The notes: generated from the letters alone by a model not told the origin. Counted from the first letter of the stretch, positions 17,552-26,639 are shown. The stretch: 64,000 nt of DNA from Limimaricola variabilis (GCF_014195545.1 NZ_JACIBX010000001.1:82463-146462), one strand, 5' to 3'. Program-made: numbers and translations.

Positions 17552-18568
17552 TCAGGCGTGGAGGCGCTCCGCGGTCTCAGGCGGAAAGGCGATCAGCGCC
17601 GCCAGCCCCTCGGGCCGCCAGTCGAATTCGAGCCGCCCGCCCGCCGCCTCGACCATGCTTCGGATGATCGCGGCGCCGTTGCGCCGCTGCGGCGGCGCCA
17701 CCTCCGGGCCGCCGCTCTCGCGCCAGCGCAGCGCGAGGCCCTCGGCCTCATCGACCGCGATCTCGACCCGGCCCGTGGCGCGGCTCAGCGCGCCGTGCTT
17801 GACCGCGTTCGCGGCCAGCTCGTGCAGCGCCAGCGTCAGCGCCGAGACCGCGGCCCCCGGCACCCGCGCATCCGCGCCGACCAGCTCCAACTGCGCCGCG
17901 CCCACCGGCGCATAGGCCGCGAGCAGCGGCTCGATCAGCGGGCGCAGCCGCACCGTCTCGTCCGGCGGGGTGGCGAAGGCGCGGAAATGCGTGTCGCTGA
18001 GCGCCCTGAGCCGGCGCTCGATCTGCACGGCCAGCGCTTGCGGGTCGCTTTCGTCCCGGGCCGACATGCGGATCGTCACCGACATCACGTTGACGATGTT
18101 GCGGAGCCGGTGCTCCAGCTCGCGCGTCGCCAGCTCGCGGCCGCGCCGCTCGGCCTCGCGCTGCGGGGCGGCGTCCATCTGCGTGCCGAAGAAGAACCGC
18201 GCGCGGCCATTCTCGTCGTCGAGCGGCCCGATCTGCAGGGTGTTGATGAAGGCCTCGCCATTCTTGCGGTAATTGACCAGCTCGACCGTGCCGACCCGTC
18301 GCTCCGCCAGGATGCGGCCGATCTCCTCGACGCTCTGCGGGGTGGTCGCCGGGCCCTGCAGGAACCGGCAATTGCGGCCCAGCGTCTCCTCGGGCGGATA
18401 GCCGGTCAGCTCGCAGAAGGCGGCGTTGACATAGACGATCGGGTTGTCGGGCAGGGTGGGGTCGGTGACGCAGAGCGGCAGCCGGGTGTGGCGGATCGTG
18501 GCCAGCAATCCTGCCTCGTCGAATCCCGGTGCGCAGGCCCAGAGCGGTTCGTCGGTTGCCAGCTTCAT
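17552..18568 (-). CDS. LOV-domain blue-light sensor histidine kinase (HWE/HisKA_2 type)
   Basis: A 338-residue soluble kinase. Residues ~20-135 are a PAS/LOV domain; GRNCRFLQGP (Cys67) is the flavin-adduct motif of light-oxygen-voltage domains, so FMN binding and blue-light sensing are expected. The dimerisation/H-box LEHRLRNIVNVMSV places the phospho-accepting His at 153. The ATPase domain follows with ALHELAANAVKHGAL (N-box, ~248-260) and GAAIIRSMVEAAGG, the compact form of HWE/HisKA_2 kinases. GGAGGG precedes the ATG at 18568. No response regulator is adjacent. Such kinases often feed the general stress response; that is inference here. Confidence 0.88.
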   Translation of the reverse strand: MKLATDEPLWACAPGFDEAGLLATIRHTRLPLCVTDPTLPDNPIVYVNAAFCELTGYPPEETLGRNCRFLQGPATTPQSVEEIGRILAERRVGTVELVNYRKNGEAFINTLQIGPLDDENGRARFFFGTQMDAAPQREAERRGRELATRELEHRLRNIVNVMSVTIRMSARDESDPQALAVQIERRLRALSDTHFRAFATPPDETVRLRPLIEPLLAAYAPVGAAQLELVGADARVPGAAVSALTLALHELAANAVKHGALSRATGRVEIAVDEAEGLALRWRESGGPEVAPPQRRNGAAIIRSMVEAAGGRLEFDWRPEGLAALIAFPPETAERLHA

Positions 18569-18720
18569 GTCGCGCCCTCCGATGTCGCCATCAGGACGGC
18601 CCCAAGGGAGAGTCGGGTCAACCCGAACGGCCCGGATGGCGGCGATATGACGTAGCGTCACGAGCGCGCCGCCGAGCTGGCGCCGGGACGCGGCAAACCT
18701 ATGGGGAGCTTGACATGCGA

Positions 18721-18750
18721 AAGGGGCCGCACCCTCGGATGCGGCCCCTT
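18721..18750 (-). terminator. Rho-independent terminator of rpsF-rpsR-rplI
   Basis: AAGGGGCCGCA and TGCGGCCCCTT form perfect 11-base arms around an 8-base loop. It lies 23 bases beyond the rplI stop, and the leftward transcript ends in a short U-tract. Confidence 0.75.
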
Positions 18751-18772
18751 CCGGCGTCTCGTGGCGGGGGCT

Positions 18773-19357
18773 TCAGCCCTCCGAGCCCTCGTCGTCATTG
18801 GCGGCGCCGCCGATGTCGTCGAACAGGCCCTGGATCTCGAACTCGGCAGCGGCTTCTTCTTCCGCGGCCAGTTCCTGGATCGACTTGCCCGACGCCTGCA
18901 GTTCGGCTTCTTCGGCCGAGCGCGCGACGTTGATCGCGATGGTCGCTTCGACCTCGGGGTGCAGAACCACGCTCACTTCGTGCAGGCCCAGCTCCTTGAT
19001 CGGACCGCGCAGCACGACCTGCTTGCGGTCGAGGGTGAAGCCGTCGGCGGTCGCCGATTCCGCGATGTCGCGGGTGGTGACCGAACCGTAGAGCGCGCCG
19101 CCGTCGGAGGCGGAGCGGATCACGACGAACTGCTGTCCGTCGAGCTTCTCGGCCATCTTCTCGGCGTCTTTCTTCGATTCCAGGTTCTGCGCTTCGAGCT
19201 GCGCTTTCTGGTCTTCGAAGCGGGCCTTGTTGGCCTCGTTGGCGCGCAGCGCCTTGCCCTGGGGCAGAAGGAAGTTACGGGCGTAGCCGTCCTTCACCTT
19301 CACGATCTCGCCCATCTGGCCAAGCTTGGCCACACGTTCCAGAAGGATCACGTCCAT
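18773..19357 (-). CDS. rplI: 50S ribosomal protein L9
   Basis: A 194-residue L9 that binds 23S rRNA in the L1-stalk region. The N-terminal [36 protein letters not shown] is the conserved rRNA-binding lobe (1-50), followed by the long connecting helix and the C-terminal lobe. It is longer than E. coli L9 (149) because of an acidic tail from about residue 150, rich in Glu and Ala, as in other alphaproteobacteria. Last gene of rpsF-rpsR-rplI, 12 bases after rpsR, and followed by a strong terminator. Confidence 0.98.
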   Translation of the reverse strand: MDVILLERVAKLGQMGEIVKVKDGYARNFLLPQGKALRANEANKARFEDQKAQLEAQNLESKKDAEKMAEKLDGQQFVVIRSASDGGALYGSVTTRDIAESATADGFTLDRKQVVLRGPIKELGLHEVSVVLHPEVEATIAINVARSAEEAELQASGKSIQELAAEEEAAAEFEIQGLFDDIGGAANDDEGSEG

Positions 19358-19369
19358 GTGTCGGTCTCC

Positions 19370-19597
19370 TTATTTCACGGCGTAGGGCAGCAGCGCCAGG
19401 AACCGCGCGCGCTTGATCGCCTGGGCGAGCTTGCGCTGGTTCTTGGAGCCGACGGCGGTGATGCGCGAGGGCACGATCTTGCCGCGCTCGGAGATGTAGC
19501 GCTGCAGCAGACGCGTGTCCTTGTAGTCGATCTTCGGCGCGTTCTCGCCCTCGAAGGGGTCGGTCTTGCGGCGACGGAAAAACGGTTTGGTGGCCAT
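19370..19597 (-). CDS. rpsR: 30S ribosomal protein S18
   Basis: A 75-residue S18 of standard size. [20 protein letters not shown] and [30 protein letters not shown] are highly conserved. It pairs with S6 on the 30S platform. It lies between rpsF (24 bases upstream) and rplI (12 bases downstream) in a single operon. Confidence 0.98.
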   Translation of the reverse strand: MATKPFFRRRKTDPFEGENAPKIDYKDTRLLQRYISERGKIVPSRITAVGSKNQRKLAQAIKRARFLALLPYAVK

Positions 19598-19621
19598 TCT
19601 CTTATCCTTTCCTGGAGGCGA

Positions 19622-19975
19622 TCAGCGGCGCTCGCGGCGCTCGCCGCGCTCTTCGCGCTTCTGCATCTGGACCGAGGGGCCCTCTTCGTGGGTGTCGACC
19701 TTGATGGTCAGGACACGCATCACGTCGTCATGCAGGCGCATCAGGCGCTCCATCTCCTGCACGGCGGCCGAGGGCGCGTCCGAACGCAGGAAGGCATAGT
19801 GGCCCTTGCGGTTCTTGTTGATCTTGTAGGCCATGGTCTTGACGCCCCAGTACTCGTTCTCGAGCACCTTGCCGCCATTGTCGGCGAGGACGGTCGAGAA
19901 GTGCTCGACGAGGCTTTCGGCCTGCGCGTTGGACAGGTCCTGACGCGCGATGAAGACATGCTCGTAAAGCGGCAT
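19622..19975 (-). CDS. rpsF: 30S ribosomal protein S6
   Basis: A 117-residue S6: MPLYEHVFIARQDLSNAQAESL at the start, GGKVLENEYWGVKTMAYKINKNRKGHYAF in the middle, and a charged C-terminal extension after residue ~100. It binds S18 and the central domain of 16S rRNA. First gene of the rpsF-rpsR-rplI operon. The leader carries a perfect GAACGGGG/CCCCGTTC hairpin, which could serve S6:S18 autoregulation. Confidence 0.98.
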   Translation of the reverse strand: MPLYEHVFIARQDLSNAQAESLVEHFSTVLADNGGKVLENEYWGVKTMAYKINKNRKGHYAFLRSDAPSAAVQEMERLMRLHDDVMRVLTIKVDTHEEGPSVQMQKREERGERRERR

Positions 19976-20010
19976 GCGTTCTCCAGTTCGGTTTCTCGGC
20001 GCATTTCATA

Positions 20011-20041
20011 GAACGGGGCCTGAGCCTTCCGCTCCCCGTTC
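20011..20041 (-). promoter_or_regulatory. Leader hairpin of rpsF, possible S6:S18 autoregulatory element
   Basis: Perfect 8-base arms (GAACGGGG and CCCCGTTC) enclose a 15-base segment that can form a smaller internal hairpin. It lies 36-66 bases upstream of rpsF in the mRNA leader. S6:S18-binding leader motifs are known in many bacteria; the match here is by position and hairpin only. Confidence 0.35.
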
Positions 20042-20254
20042 ACGAGAGTCTGCGCGGTTCATGCGAATGCGCGGAAGGATGCGGCCTTATACAGACTGCG
20101 CGGCGCGGCGCAAGCCTCGCCCCGGCAGGGCGTTTGGACGCGACGTCGAAAACGCGGGACGCAACGTCATAACGCCTGTTTGGCGCCACAATCGCGCCCC
20201 GTTCGATGCTCAACCTCAAGTTATCCCGATCGTCGCCGTCCAGAGGTGTCCATC

Positions 20255-20803
20255 ATGACCGCAGCCGTCCCGACCCGCTCCATCCGCGCGCCCTTCATCC
20301 TGGGCGGGCAGCGCCGATGGCAGAGGATCGCCATGCTGACCGCGTTCGCGGCCTGGGCCTTCGCATTGGGCGTCACCGCGGCGGTCGGGGCCATCTGGCT
20401 GTCGCCGATGGGGCTGAGCCTCGACGGCGAGCTGTGGCTGCGGCTGGTCGTGGCGGTGACGCTGGGCGGCGGGCTGGTCTGCTACGGCGCGCTGGGGCGC
20501 CGCGAAGAGATGCATTTCGATGCCGAGCGTCGGATGGTGCGGGCGGTGCTGCGGCGGCCCTCGGGCCGGGTCGAGCCGGTGGCGCGCTGGCGCTTCGAGG
20601 ATTTCAGCGGGGTCGAGATCCGCAGCCGGGCCGAGGCGCGCAGCATGGCGCTGCGGGCCGAGCTGCATCTCGTCGGCCGCGGCCTGTCGGTCCGCGTCGC
20701 CGAGGGCGACCTCGACGCGATGACCGCGCTGGCCCGGCGGATCGAGGCCGAGCTGGGCCTCTCGGCACCGCGCGGCGGCCGGCTGTTCCGCCGCGGCGCC
20801 TGA
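20255..20803 (+). CDS. Conserved-looking two-helix membrane protein, function unknown
   Basis: A 182-residue protein. Residues ~20-45 and ~55-78 are hydrophobic helices, so the N-terminal third is an inner-membrane hairpin. The remaining ~100 residues are soluble, starting EEMHFDAERRMVRAVLRRPSGRVEPVARWRFEDFSGVEI, a beta-rich pattern reminiscent of PH-like domains. I do not recognise the family. The ATG at 20255 is preferred because the longer frame adds a hydrophilic, codon-atypical leader. It sits 72 bases upstream of fabD on the same strand but has no obvious link to fatty-acid synthesis. Confidence 0.75.
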   Translation: MTAAVPTRSIRAPFILGGQRRWQRIAMLTAFAAWAFALGVTAAVGAIWLSPMGLSLDGELWLRLVVAVTLGGGLVCYGALGRREEMHFDAERRMVRAVLRRPSGRVEPVARWRFEDFSGVEIRSRAEARSMALRAELHLVGRGLSVRVAEGDLDAMTALARRIEAELGLSAPRGGRLFRRGA

Positions 20804-20875
20804 CGCTTTCTTGTCGTGGCGGCGCCAAGCCGCTATGCGATGGCCCGACGCACCGCATCACAAGGGAGCAGGGCC

Positions 20876-21802
20876 ATGCGCGCATTCGTTTTTCCGGGGC
20901 AGGGGTCGCAGACAATCGGCATGGGCCGGGCGCTGGCCGAGGCCTATCCGGCGGCGCGCGACGTCTATGACGAGGTCGACGCCGCGCTGGGGGAAAAGCT
21001 CTCCACGCTGATCTTCGAAGGCGAGATCGAGACGCTGACCCTGACCCGCAACGCCCAGCCGGCGCTGATGGCGACCTCGATCGCGGCGATGGCCGCGCTC
21101 AAATCCGAAGGCATAGACGTCACCGCGGCGGATTTCGTCGCCGGTCACTCGCTCGGCGAATACTCGGCGCTCTGCGCGGCGGGCGCGCTGCGGCTCGACG
21201 ACACGGCGCGGCTGTTGCGGCTGCGCGGAGAGGCGATGCAGCAGGCGGTGCCGGTCGGCGAGGGCGCGATGGCGGCGCTCTTGGGCCTCGATCTCGACAC
21301 CGCCCGCGCGGTGGCCGAGGCCGCGGCGCAGGGCGATGTCTGCCAGGCCGCCAACGACAACGACCCCTCGCAGGTGGTGATCTCCGGCCACAAGGCGGCG
21401 GTCGAGCGGGCGCTCGACATCGCCAAGGAAAAGGGCGCCAAGCGGGCGATCCTGCTGCCGGTGAGCGCGCCGTTCCACTGCGCCCTGATGGCGCCCGCCG
21501 CCCGCGCCATGGCCGACGCGCTCGAAGGCGTCGAGATCCGCGAGCCTGCGGTGCCGGTCGTCGCCAATGTCCGCGCCGCGGCGGTCTCCGACCCGGCGCT
21601 GATCCGCACGCTGCTGGTCGACCAGGTCACCGGCGCGGTGCGCTGGCGCGAAAGCGTGGAATACATGGCCGGGCAGGGCGTGATCGAGTTCTGGGAGATC
21701 GGCGCCGGCAAGGCGCTGACCGGGATGATCCGCCGGATCGCCAAGGGCGCCGAGACCCGCGCCATCGGCACCCCCGAGGACGTGGCGGCGGCCAAGGGCT
21801 GA
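20876..21802 (+). CDS. fabD: Malonyl-CoA:ACP transacylase
   Basis: A 308-residue FabD that loads malonate from CoA onto acyl carrier protein, supplying fatty-acid elongation. MRAFVFPGQGSQTIGMG opens the fold, GHSLGEYSAL carries the nucleophile Ser92, and VSAPFHCALM carries the catalytic His. Length is standard. AAGGGAG precedes the ATG. It begins the run fabD-fabG-acpP-fabF, here with wider spacing than in E. coli. Confidence 0.96.
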   Translation: MRAFVFPGQGSQTIGMGRALAEAYPAARDVYDEVDAALGEKLSTLIFEGEIETLTLTRNAQPALMATSIAAMAALKSEGIDVTAADFVAGHSLGEYSALCAAGALRLDDTARLLRLRGEAMQQAVPVGEGAMAALLGLDLDTARAVAEAAAQGDVCQAANDNDPSQVVISGHKAAVERALDIAKEKGAKRAILLPVSAPFHCALMAPAARAMADALEGVEIREPAVPVVANVRAAAVSDPALIRTLLVDQVTGAVRWRESVEYMAGQGVIEFWEIGAGKALTGMIRRIAKGAETRAIGTPEDVAAAKG

Positions 21803-21929
21803 TCCCGCTCCGGGCCGTATCCAAGACCAAGACGAAGATCCCGCCCGCGTGCCACGGCGCGCGGGCTGTGGTCCGGGCGCGGCCTTGCTGCTAAACCGGG
21901 CACAAACTGAGATCCTGAGGAGAAAGAAG

Positions 21930-22667
21930 ATGTTCGACCTGACCGGCAAGACCGCCCTCGTCACCGGCGCCTCGGGCGGCATCGGCGGCGCCATCGCCAC
22001 CGCGCTGCACGGCGCCGGCGCCACGGTGGGGCTTTCGGGCACCCGCACCGCGCCGCTCGAGGAGCTGGCGGCGAGCCTGGGCGACCGCGCCCATGTCCTG
22101 CCCTGCAACCTCTCGGATGCCGAGGCGGTGAACGCGCTGCCCAAGCAGGCGATCGAGGCGATGGGCGGGCTCGACATCCTCGTCAACAACGCCGGCATCA
22201 CCCGCGACAACCTGTTCATGCGGATGTCCGAGGAAGACTGGGCGCAGGTGCTGGAGGTCAACCTCACCTCGACCATGCGGCTGTGCAAGGGCGTGGTGCG
22301 GCCGATGATGAAGGCCCGCTGGGGCCGGATCATCAACATCTCCTCGATCGTCGGCGCCACCGGCAACCCCGGCCAGACCAACTATGCCGCCGCCAAGGCG
22401 GGCATGGTCGGCATGTCCAAGTCGCTCGCCTACGAGGTGGCCAGCCGCGGCATCACCGTGAACTGCGTGGCGCCGGGCTTCATCGAGACGGCGATGACCG
22501 ACAAGCTCAACGACGAGCAGAAATCCGGCATCCTCGGCCAGATCCCGTCGGGCCGCATGGGCACGCCCGAGGAGATCGCCGCCGCCGTGCTCTACCTCGC
22601 CAGCCCGGAAGCCGGTTACGTCACCGGTGCGACGTTGCACGTCAATGGTGGCATGGCGATGCTCTGA
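21930..22667 (+). CDS. fabG: 3-oxoacyl-[acyl-carrier-protein] reductase
   Basis: A 245-residue SDR enzyme that reduces 3-oxoacyl-ACP with NADPH. TGASGGIGGAIA is the cofactor loop, NNAGITRDNLFMRM is the FabG-typical segment, and ISSIVG with NYAAAKAGMVG supplies the Ser-Tyr-Lys catalytic set. The C-terminal YVTGATLHVNGGMAML is diagnostic of FabG rather than a generic SDR. GAGGAG precedes the ATG. It lies downstream of fabD and upstream of acpP. Confidence 0.96.
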   Translation: MFDLTGKTALVTGASGGIGGAIATALHGAGATVGLSGTRTAPLEELAASLGDRAHVLPCNLSDAEAVNALPKQAIEAMGGLDILVNNAGITRDNLFMRMSEEDWAQVLEVNLTSTMRLCKGVVRPMMKARWGRIINISSIVGATGNPGQTNYAAAKAGMVGMSKSLAYEVASRGITVNCVAPGFIETAMTDKLNDEQKSGILGQIPSGRMGTPEEIAAAVLYLASPEAGYVTGATLHVNGGMAML

Positions 22668-22688
22668 GCCACCGCATTCCGTGCAGGG

Positions 22689-22715
22689 AAGGGGGCGAAA
22701 GCGTTTGCGCCTCCC
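22689..22715 (+). terminator. Imperfect hairpin after fabG
   Basis: GGGGGCGAAA can pair imperfectly with TTTGCGCCTCCC over a 3-base loop, 22 bases after the fabG stop. It may attenuate read-through into acpP, which has a 193-bp upstream region and probably its own promoter. Confidence 0.3.
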
Positions 22716-22860
22716 GAAATCTCTGCTACATGACCACGTGATTTGCCGAATTTGGCGCTTTGGCGCCGGTCGGTCAGCGGCCCGAGCGGGCACATCAAGC
22801 CGCCCCCTGGGGCAAGCAGTGAAAAGGCCCGGAGTGGCCGGAAAGACGTGAGGAATTGAC

Positions 22861-23094
22861 ATGAGCGACGTCGCCGATCGCGTGCGCAAGATCGTTGTTG
22901 AGCATCTGGGTGTCGAAGAGGACAAGGTCGTCGAGAACGCCTCCTTCATCGACGATCTGGGCGCCGACAGCCTCGACACCGTCGAGCTGGTCATGGCCTT
23001 CGAGGAAGAGTTCGGGATCGAGATCCCCGACGACGCCGCCGAGACCATCCAGACCTTCGGCGACGCGGTCCGCTTCATCAAGGAAGCGCAGTAA
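22861..23094 (+). CDS. acpP: Acyl carrier protein
   Basis: A 77-residue acidic [22 protein letters not shown] contains the DSL motif, with Ser37 the site of 4'-phosphopantetheine attachment. It carries growing acyl chains between FabD, FabG, FabF and related enzymes. The separate upstream region and the terminator at 23158-23177 suggest it is also made from its own abundant short transcript. Confidence 0.98.
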   Translation: MSDVADRVRKIVVEHLGVEEDKVVENASFIDDLGADSLDTVELVMAFEEEFGIEIPDDAAETIQTFGDAVRFIKEAQ

Positions 23095-23157
23095 CATAAC
23101 GGGCCGCGCCTTCGGGACGCGGCACCGGGCCGGGATCTTCGGATCCGAGGCATGCAG

Positions 23158-23177
23158 CGGCACCCCACGGGGTGCCG
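23158..23177 (+). terminator. Terminator hairpin of acpP
   Basis: CGGCACCCC and GGGGTGCCG form perfect 9-base arms almost without loop, followed by TTCGCGTTT. A second weaker stem, GCCGCG/CGCGGC, lies between it and the acpP stop. It may also end the convergent PilZ gene. Confidence 0.6.
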
Positions 23178-23206
23178 TTCGCGTTTCCGGGCCCAGGTTT
23201 CGCGGC

Positions 23207-24052
23207 TCAGCCGGGCTGCGGCGCGACGCCTTCGGGCTCCGGCAGGGTCAGGATCGGCGCCACCGCGTCCTCCGGCAGCGGCCGCAGGAACTGCACGCCG
23301 ACATAGTGGCGGTTGCGCCAGCGCGCCCGCGCCCCGATCCGCCGGTCGCCCAGCGTGATGATCACCGCCCCCAGCGGCCCCGGCTCGAACTCCGGATCGA
23401 GCCGTAGCTTGGCGCCGAGCCGACTGATATCGACGAGCCGGGTCTCGGTTTCCGACCGGCCGGCGCGCAACCGGGCCGGGAGGTTGACGGCATGTCGCCG
23501 GGCCTGGCGTCGACGGCGGCGGTTGCGCCGCGCCAGCAGGCGCCCGAGCAGCGTCCCGAGACCGGCCAGCACCAGCGCGCCCAGCCCCAGCCCGGCCAGA
23601 TCGGCCATCCGCATCCCGGCGAGCCCGTCGCCCGTCGCCGGGCCGGGCCGTTCCTCGGCCTCGGGCCCCGCCTGCGGCCCCGCCGCGCGCTCGGGCGCGC
23701 AGGCATGGCGCGCCAGCAGCAGCACGAGCCGCCCCTGCACCGCGCGCGCCGCGGGGGCGGCGAGACGGGCGTGGGCCGCGGCCTCGCCGTCGCGCCGTGC
23801 CAGCGTCACCGCCTCCTCGGCCAGCCGCAGCGCGGCGTCGAGATCGGCGCGGTGACGCGCCAGCGGGTGGCCGCGCAGGTCCCACATCGCCCGTTCGGTA
23901 TCGATCCGGCGCAACGCCCGGTCGAGCCCGGCGAGGTCGCCCGCGCGGCTGCCCGCCGCGACCCGCCCCAGCGCCGCGATCGCCTCGCAGGCCGGGTCGG
24001 CGCGCAGCGGCGCCGCCATCAGCATCACGATCAGCGCCAGCCAAAGCCGCAT
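23207..24052 (-). CDS. Membrane-anchored PilZ-domain protein
   Basis: A 281-residue protein. A signal peptide (MRLWLALIVMLMAAPLRA) leads a helical periplasmic region (~20-135). A transmembrane helix (LAGLGLGALVLAGLGTLLGRLL, ~160-180) is followed by an Arg-rich stop-transfer. The C-terminal PilZ domain (~190-270) has RRHAVNLPARL and DISRLGAKL, the RxxxR and D/NxSxxG c-di-GMP-binding motifs. It should sense c-di-GMP in the cytoplasm and pass the signal to its periplasmic part. The ATG at 24052 has GGAGGG before it. It lies antisense between acpP and fabF, an unusual place. Confidence 0.8.
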   Translation of the reverse strand: MRLWLALIVMLMAAPLRADPACEAIAALGRVAAGSRAGDLAGLDRALRRIDTERAMWDLRGHPLARHRADLDAALRLAEEAVTLARRDGEAAAHARLAAPAARAVQGRLVLLLARHACAPERAAGPQAGPEAEERPGPATGDGLAGMRMADLAGLGLGALVLAGLGTLLGRLLARRNRRRRRQARRHAVNLPARLRAGRSETETRLVDISRLGAKLRLDPEFEPGPLGAVIITLGDRRIGARARWRNRHYVGVQFLRPLPEDAVAPILTLPEPEGVAPQPG

Positions 24053-24207
24053 CGAACCCTCCGTTTCGCGCATTTGACCCAAGGAGGCTGAAGGTGGCGT
24101 TAAGCCCGACTGGGCGGCGGGCCGCCAAATTCGACACGCCCGCGCTCTTGCTCCCGCGCGAAGCCCTGCGGTATCAGGGCGCGAGTTTTGACGAAGAGGA
24201 TGGTCAG

Positions 24208-25476
24208 ATGCGGCGAGTGGTCGTGACGGGGCTGGGGCTGGTGACGCCGCTGGCCGACAAGGTCGAGCCGAGCTGGGAGGCGATCCTGGCGGGAAAATCG
24301 GGCGCGGGCACCATCACCCGCTTCGACGCCGATCACTTGGCGACGAACTACGCCTGCGAGGTACCGCGCGGCGACGACGCCGACCCGGCGGTCCGGTTCG
24401 ATCCGAACGCCTACATGGAGCCGAAAGAGCAGCGCAAGGTCGACGACTTCATCCTCTACGGCATCGCCGCCGCCCAGCAGGCGGTCGAGGATTCGGGCTG
24501 GATGCCCGAGGATGACGAAAGCCGCGAGCGCACCGGCGTGATGATCGGCTCCGGCATCGGCGGCCTGAACTCGATCGCCGAGACCGCGCTGCTCATTCGC
24601 GACAAGGGCCCGCGTCGCGTCTCGCCCTTCTTCATTCCCGGCGCGCTGATCAACCTGATTTCGGGCCAGGTCTCGATCCGCTACGGCTTCAAGGGGCCGA
24701 ACCACTCGGTCGTCACCGCCTGCTCGACCGGCGCGCATGCCATCGGCGACGCGGCCCGGCTGATCAAGTACGGCTCGGCCGACGTGATGGTGGCCGGCGG
24801 CGCCGAGGCGGCGATCTCCGAGATCGGCATCGCCGGCTTCAACGCCTGCAAGGCGCTCTCGACCAAGCGGCGCGACGATCCGCAGGCCGCGAGCCGCCCC
24901 TATGACAACGACCGCGACGGCTTCGTCATGGGCGAGGGCGCGGGCATCGTCGTGCTCGAGGAATACGAGCACGCTAAGGCCCGCGGCGCCAAGATCTATG
25001 CCGAGGTGCTGGGCTACGGCCTGTCGGGCGACGCCTACCACATCACCGCGCCGTCGGAGGATGGCGAGGGCGGCGAGCGGGCGATGCGCGCCGCGCTCAA
25101 GGATGCCGGGATCACGGCCGACAAGATCGACTACATCAACGCGCACGGCACCTCGACCATGGCCGACACGATCGAGCTCGGCGCGGTGGAGCGGCTGATG
25201 GGCGAGGCGGCCAGGAACGTCACCATGTCCTCGACCAAGTCGATGACCGGCCACCTCTTGGGCGCGGCTGGCGCGATCGAGGCGATCTTCTCGATCCTCG
25301 CGATCCGCGACCAGGTCGCGCCGCCGACCATCAACCTCGACAACCCGGCGGTCGAAACCGTCGTCGACCTCGCGCCCAACGCCAAGCGCGAGCGCAAGAT
25401 CGACGTGGCGCTGTCGAACAGCTTCGGCTTCGGCGGCACCAATGCGAGCGTGCTCTTCGGCCGGGTCGCCTCCTGA
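24208..25476 (+). CDS. fabF: 3-oxoacyl-[acyl-carrier-protein] synthase II (KAS II)
   Basis: A 422-residue condensing enzyme extending acyl-ACP with malonyl-ACP. VVTACSTGAHAIG carries the acyl-accepting Cys172, NAHGTSTMADT the first catalytic His, and SMTGHLLGAAGA the second; NSFGFGGTNAS is the C-terminal signature. Length is slightly above usual FabF. The ATG at 24208 begins MRRVVVTGLGLVTPL, the family start. Its TGA overlaps the ATG of mltG by one base, so the two are translationally coupled. Confidence 0.96.
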   Translation: MRRVVVTGLGLVTPLADKVEPSWEAILAGKSGAGTITRFDADHLATNYACEVPRGDDADPAVRFDPNAYMEPKEQRKVDDFILYGIAAAQQAVEDSGWMPEDDESRERTGVMIGSGIGGLNSIAETALLIRDKGPRRVSPFFIPGALINLISGQVSIRYGFKGPNHSVVTACSTGAHAIGDAARLIKYGSADVMVAGGAEAAISEIGIAGFNACKALSTKRRDDPQAASRPYDNDRDGFVMGEGAGIVVLEEYEHAKARGAKIYAEVLGYGLSGDAYHITAPSEDGEGGERAMRAALKDAGITADKIDYINAHGTSTMADTIELGAVERLMGEAARNVTMSSTKSMTGHLLGAAGAIEAIFSILAIRDQVAPPTINLDNPAVETVVDLAPNAKRERKIDVALSNSFGFGGTNASVLFGRVAS

Positions 25477-26639
25477 TGTGGCGTCATCTCGCCTCGAACA
25501 CGATCACCTTCATGATCGTGGGGCTCGCAGGCGCCGCCGGCGTGATCGCATGGGGCGTCAACGAGTATTCGGGCGAGGGCCCGCTTGAAACGGCGATGTG
25601 CCTGCGCGTCGAGCCGGGCACCAACATGCGCGCCGTGAGCGCCCGGCTCGAGGAGCAGGGCGCGATCGGCTCGGCGCCGATCTTCCGCATCGGCGCCGAG
25701 TATTCCGAGAAGGCCGGCCAGCTCAAGGCCGGCAGCCACCTGATCCCCGAGCAGTCGTCGATGGAGGAGATCCTCGACATCGTGACCCGCGGCGGTGCCT
25801 CCACCTGCGGCACCGAGATCCTCTACAAGATCGGCGTCAACGCGGTGGCCGCCGAGGTGCGCGAGCTCGACCCCGCGACTTCGAGCTACACCGAGCTGGC
25901 GGAGTTCGACCCGACCGCCGAGGGCGTCGAGATCCCGGCCGAATACGAGACCATGCGCGAGCGCGCCGACACGCGCTACCGCATCTCCATGGCCGAGGGC
26001 GTGACCTCCTGGCAGGTGGTGCAGGCGCTCAACGCGATCGACACGCTCGACGGCGATGTCGAGGAAATCCCTGCCGAGGGCAGCCTCGCGCCCGATAGCT
26101 ACGAGATCGCGCCCGGCACCCAGGTCGCGGCGGTGCTCGAGCGGATGGAGGCCGCGCAGGCGGCGATCCTCGCCGAGACCTGGGAGAACCGGGCCGAGGA
26201 CCTGCCGCTTGAGACGCCGGAAGAGGCGCTGATCCTCGCCTCGATCGTCGAGAAGGAAACCGGCGTCGCCGCCGAGCGGCCGCAGGTCGCCAGCGTCTTT
26301 GTCAACCGGCTGCGGCAGGGCATGCCGCTGCAGACCGACCCGACCGTGATCTACGGCATCACCGAGGGCAAGGGCGTGCTCGGGCGCGGGCTGCGGCGCA
26401 GCGAGCTGCAGGCCGAGACGCCGTGGAACACCTATGTGATCAACGGTCTGCCGCCGACGCCGATCGCCAACCCGGGCCGCGCCGCGATCCAGGCGGCGCT
26501 CAACCCGGCGAGCACGGATTACGTGTTCTTCGTGGCCGACGGCACCGGCGGTCACGCCTTTTCCGAGACGCTGGCCGAGCACAACAGCAACGTCGCCAAG
26601 TGGCGCGAGATCGAGGCGCAGCGCGCTGCGGGAAATTGA
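25476..26639 (+). CDS. mltG: Endolytic murein transglycosylase MltG (YceG-like)
   Basis: A 387-residue inner-membrane lytic transglycosylase that cuts nascent peptidoglycan strands and sets glycan length. One N-terminal helix (~8-28) anchors it; a LysM-like region (~50-110) follows. The YceG domain contains ILASIVEKETGVAAERPQVASVFVNRL with catalytic Glu, and MPLQTDPTVIYG further on. It starts within the fabF stop codon. It is the last gene before the gene transfer agent remnant. Confidence 0.94.
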   Translation: MWRHLASNTITFMIVGLAGAAGVIAWGVNEYSGEGPLETAMCLRVEPGTNMRAVSARLEEQGAIGSAPIFRIGAEYSEKAGQLKAGSHLIPEQSSMEEILDIVTRGGASTCGTEILYKIGVNAVAAEVRELDPATSSYTELAEFDPTAEGVEIPAEYETMRERADTRYRISMAEGVTSWQVVQALNAIDTLDGDVEEIPAEGSLAPDSYEIAPGTQVAAVLERMEAAQAAILAETWENRAEDLPLETPEEALILASIVEKETGVAAERPQVASVFVNRLRQGMPLQTDPTVIYGITEGKGVLGRGLRRSELQAETPWNTYVINGLPPTPIANPGRAAIQAALNPASTDYVFFVADGTGGHAFSETLAEHNSNVAKWREIEAQRAAGN

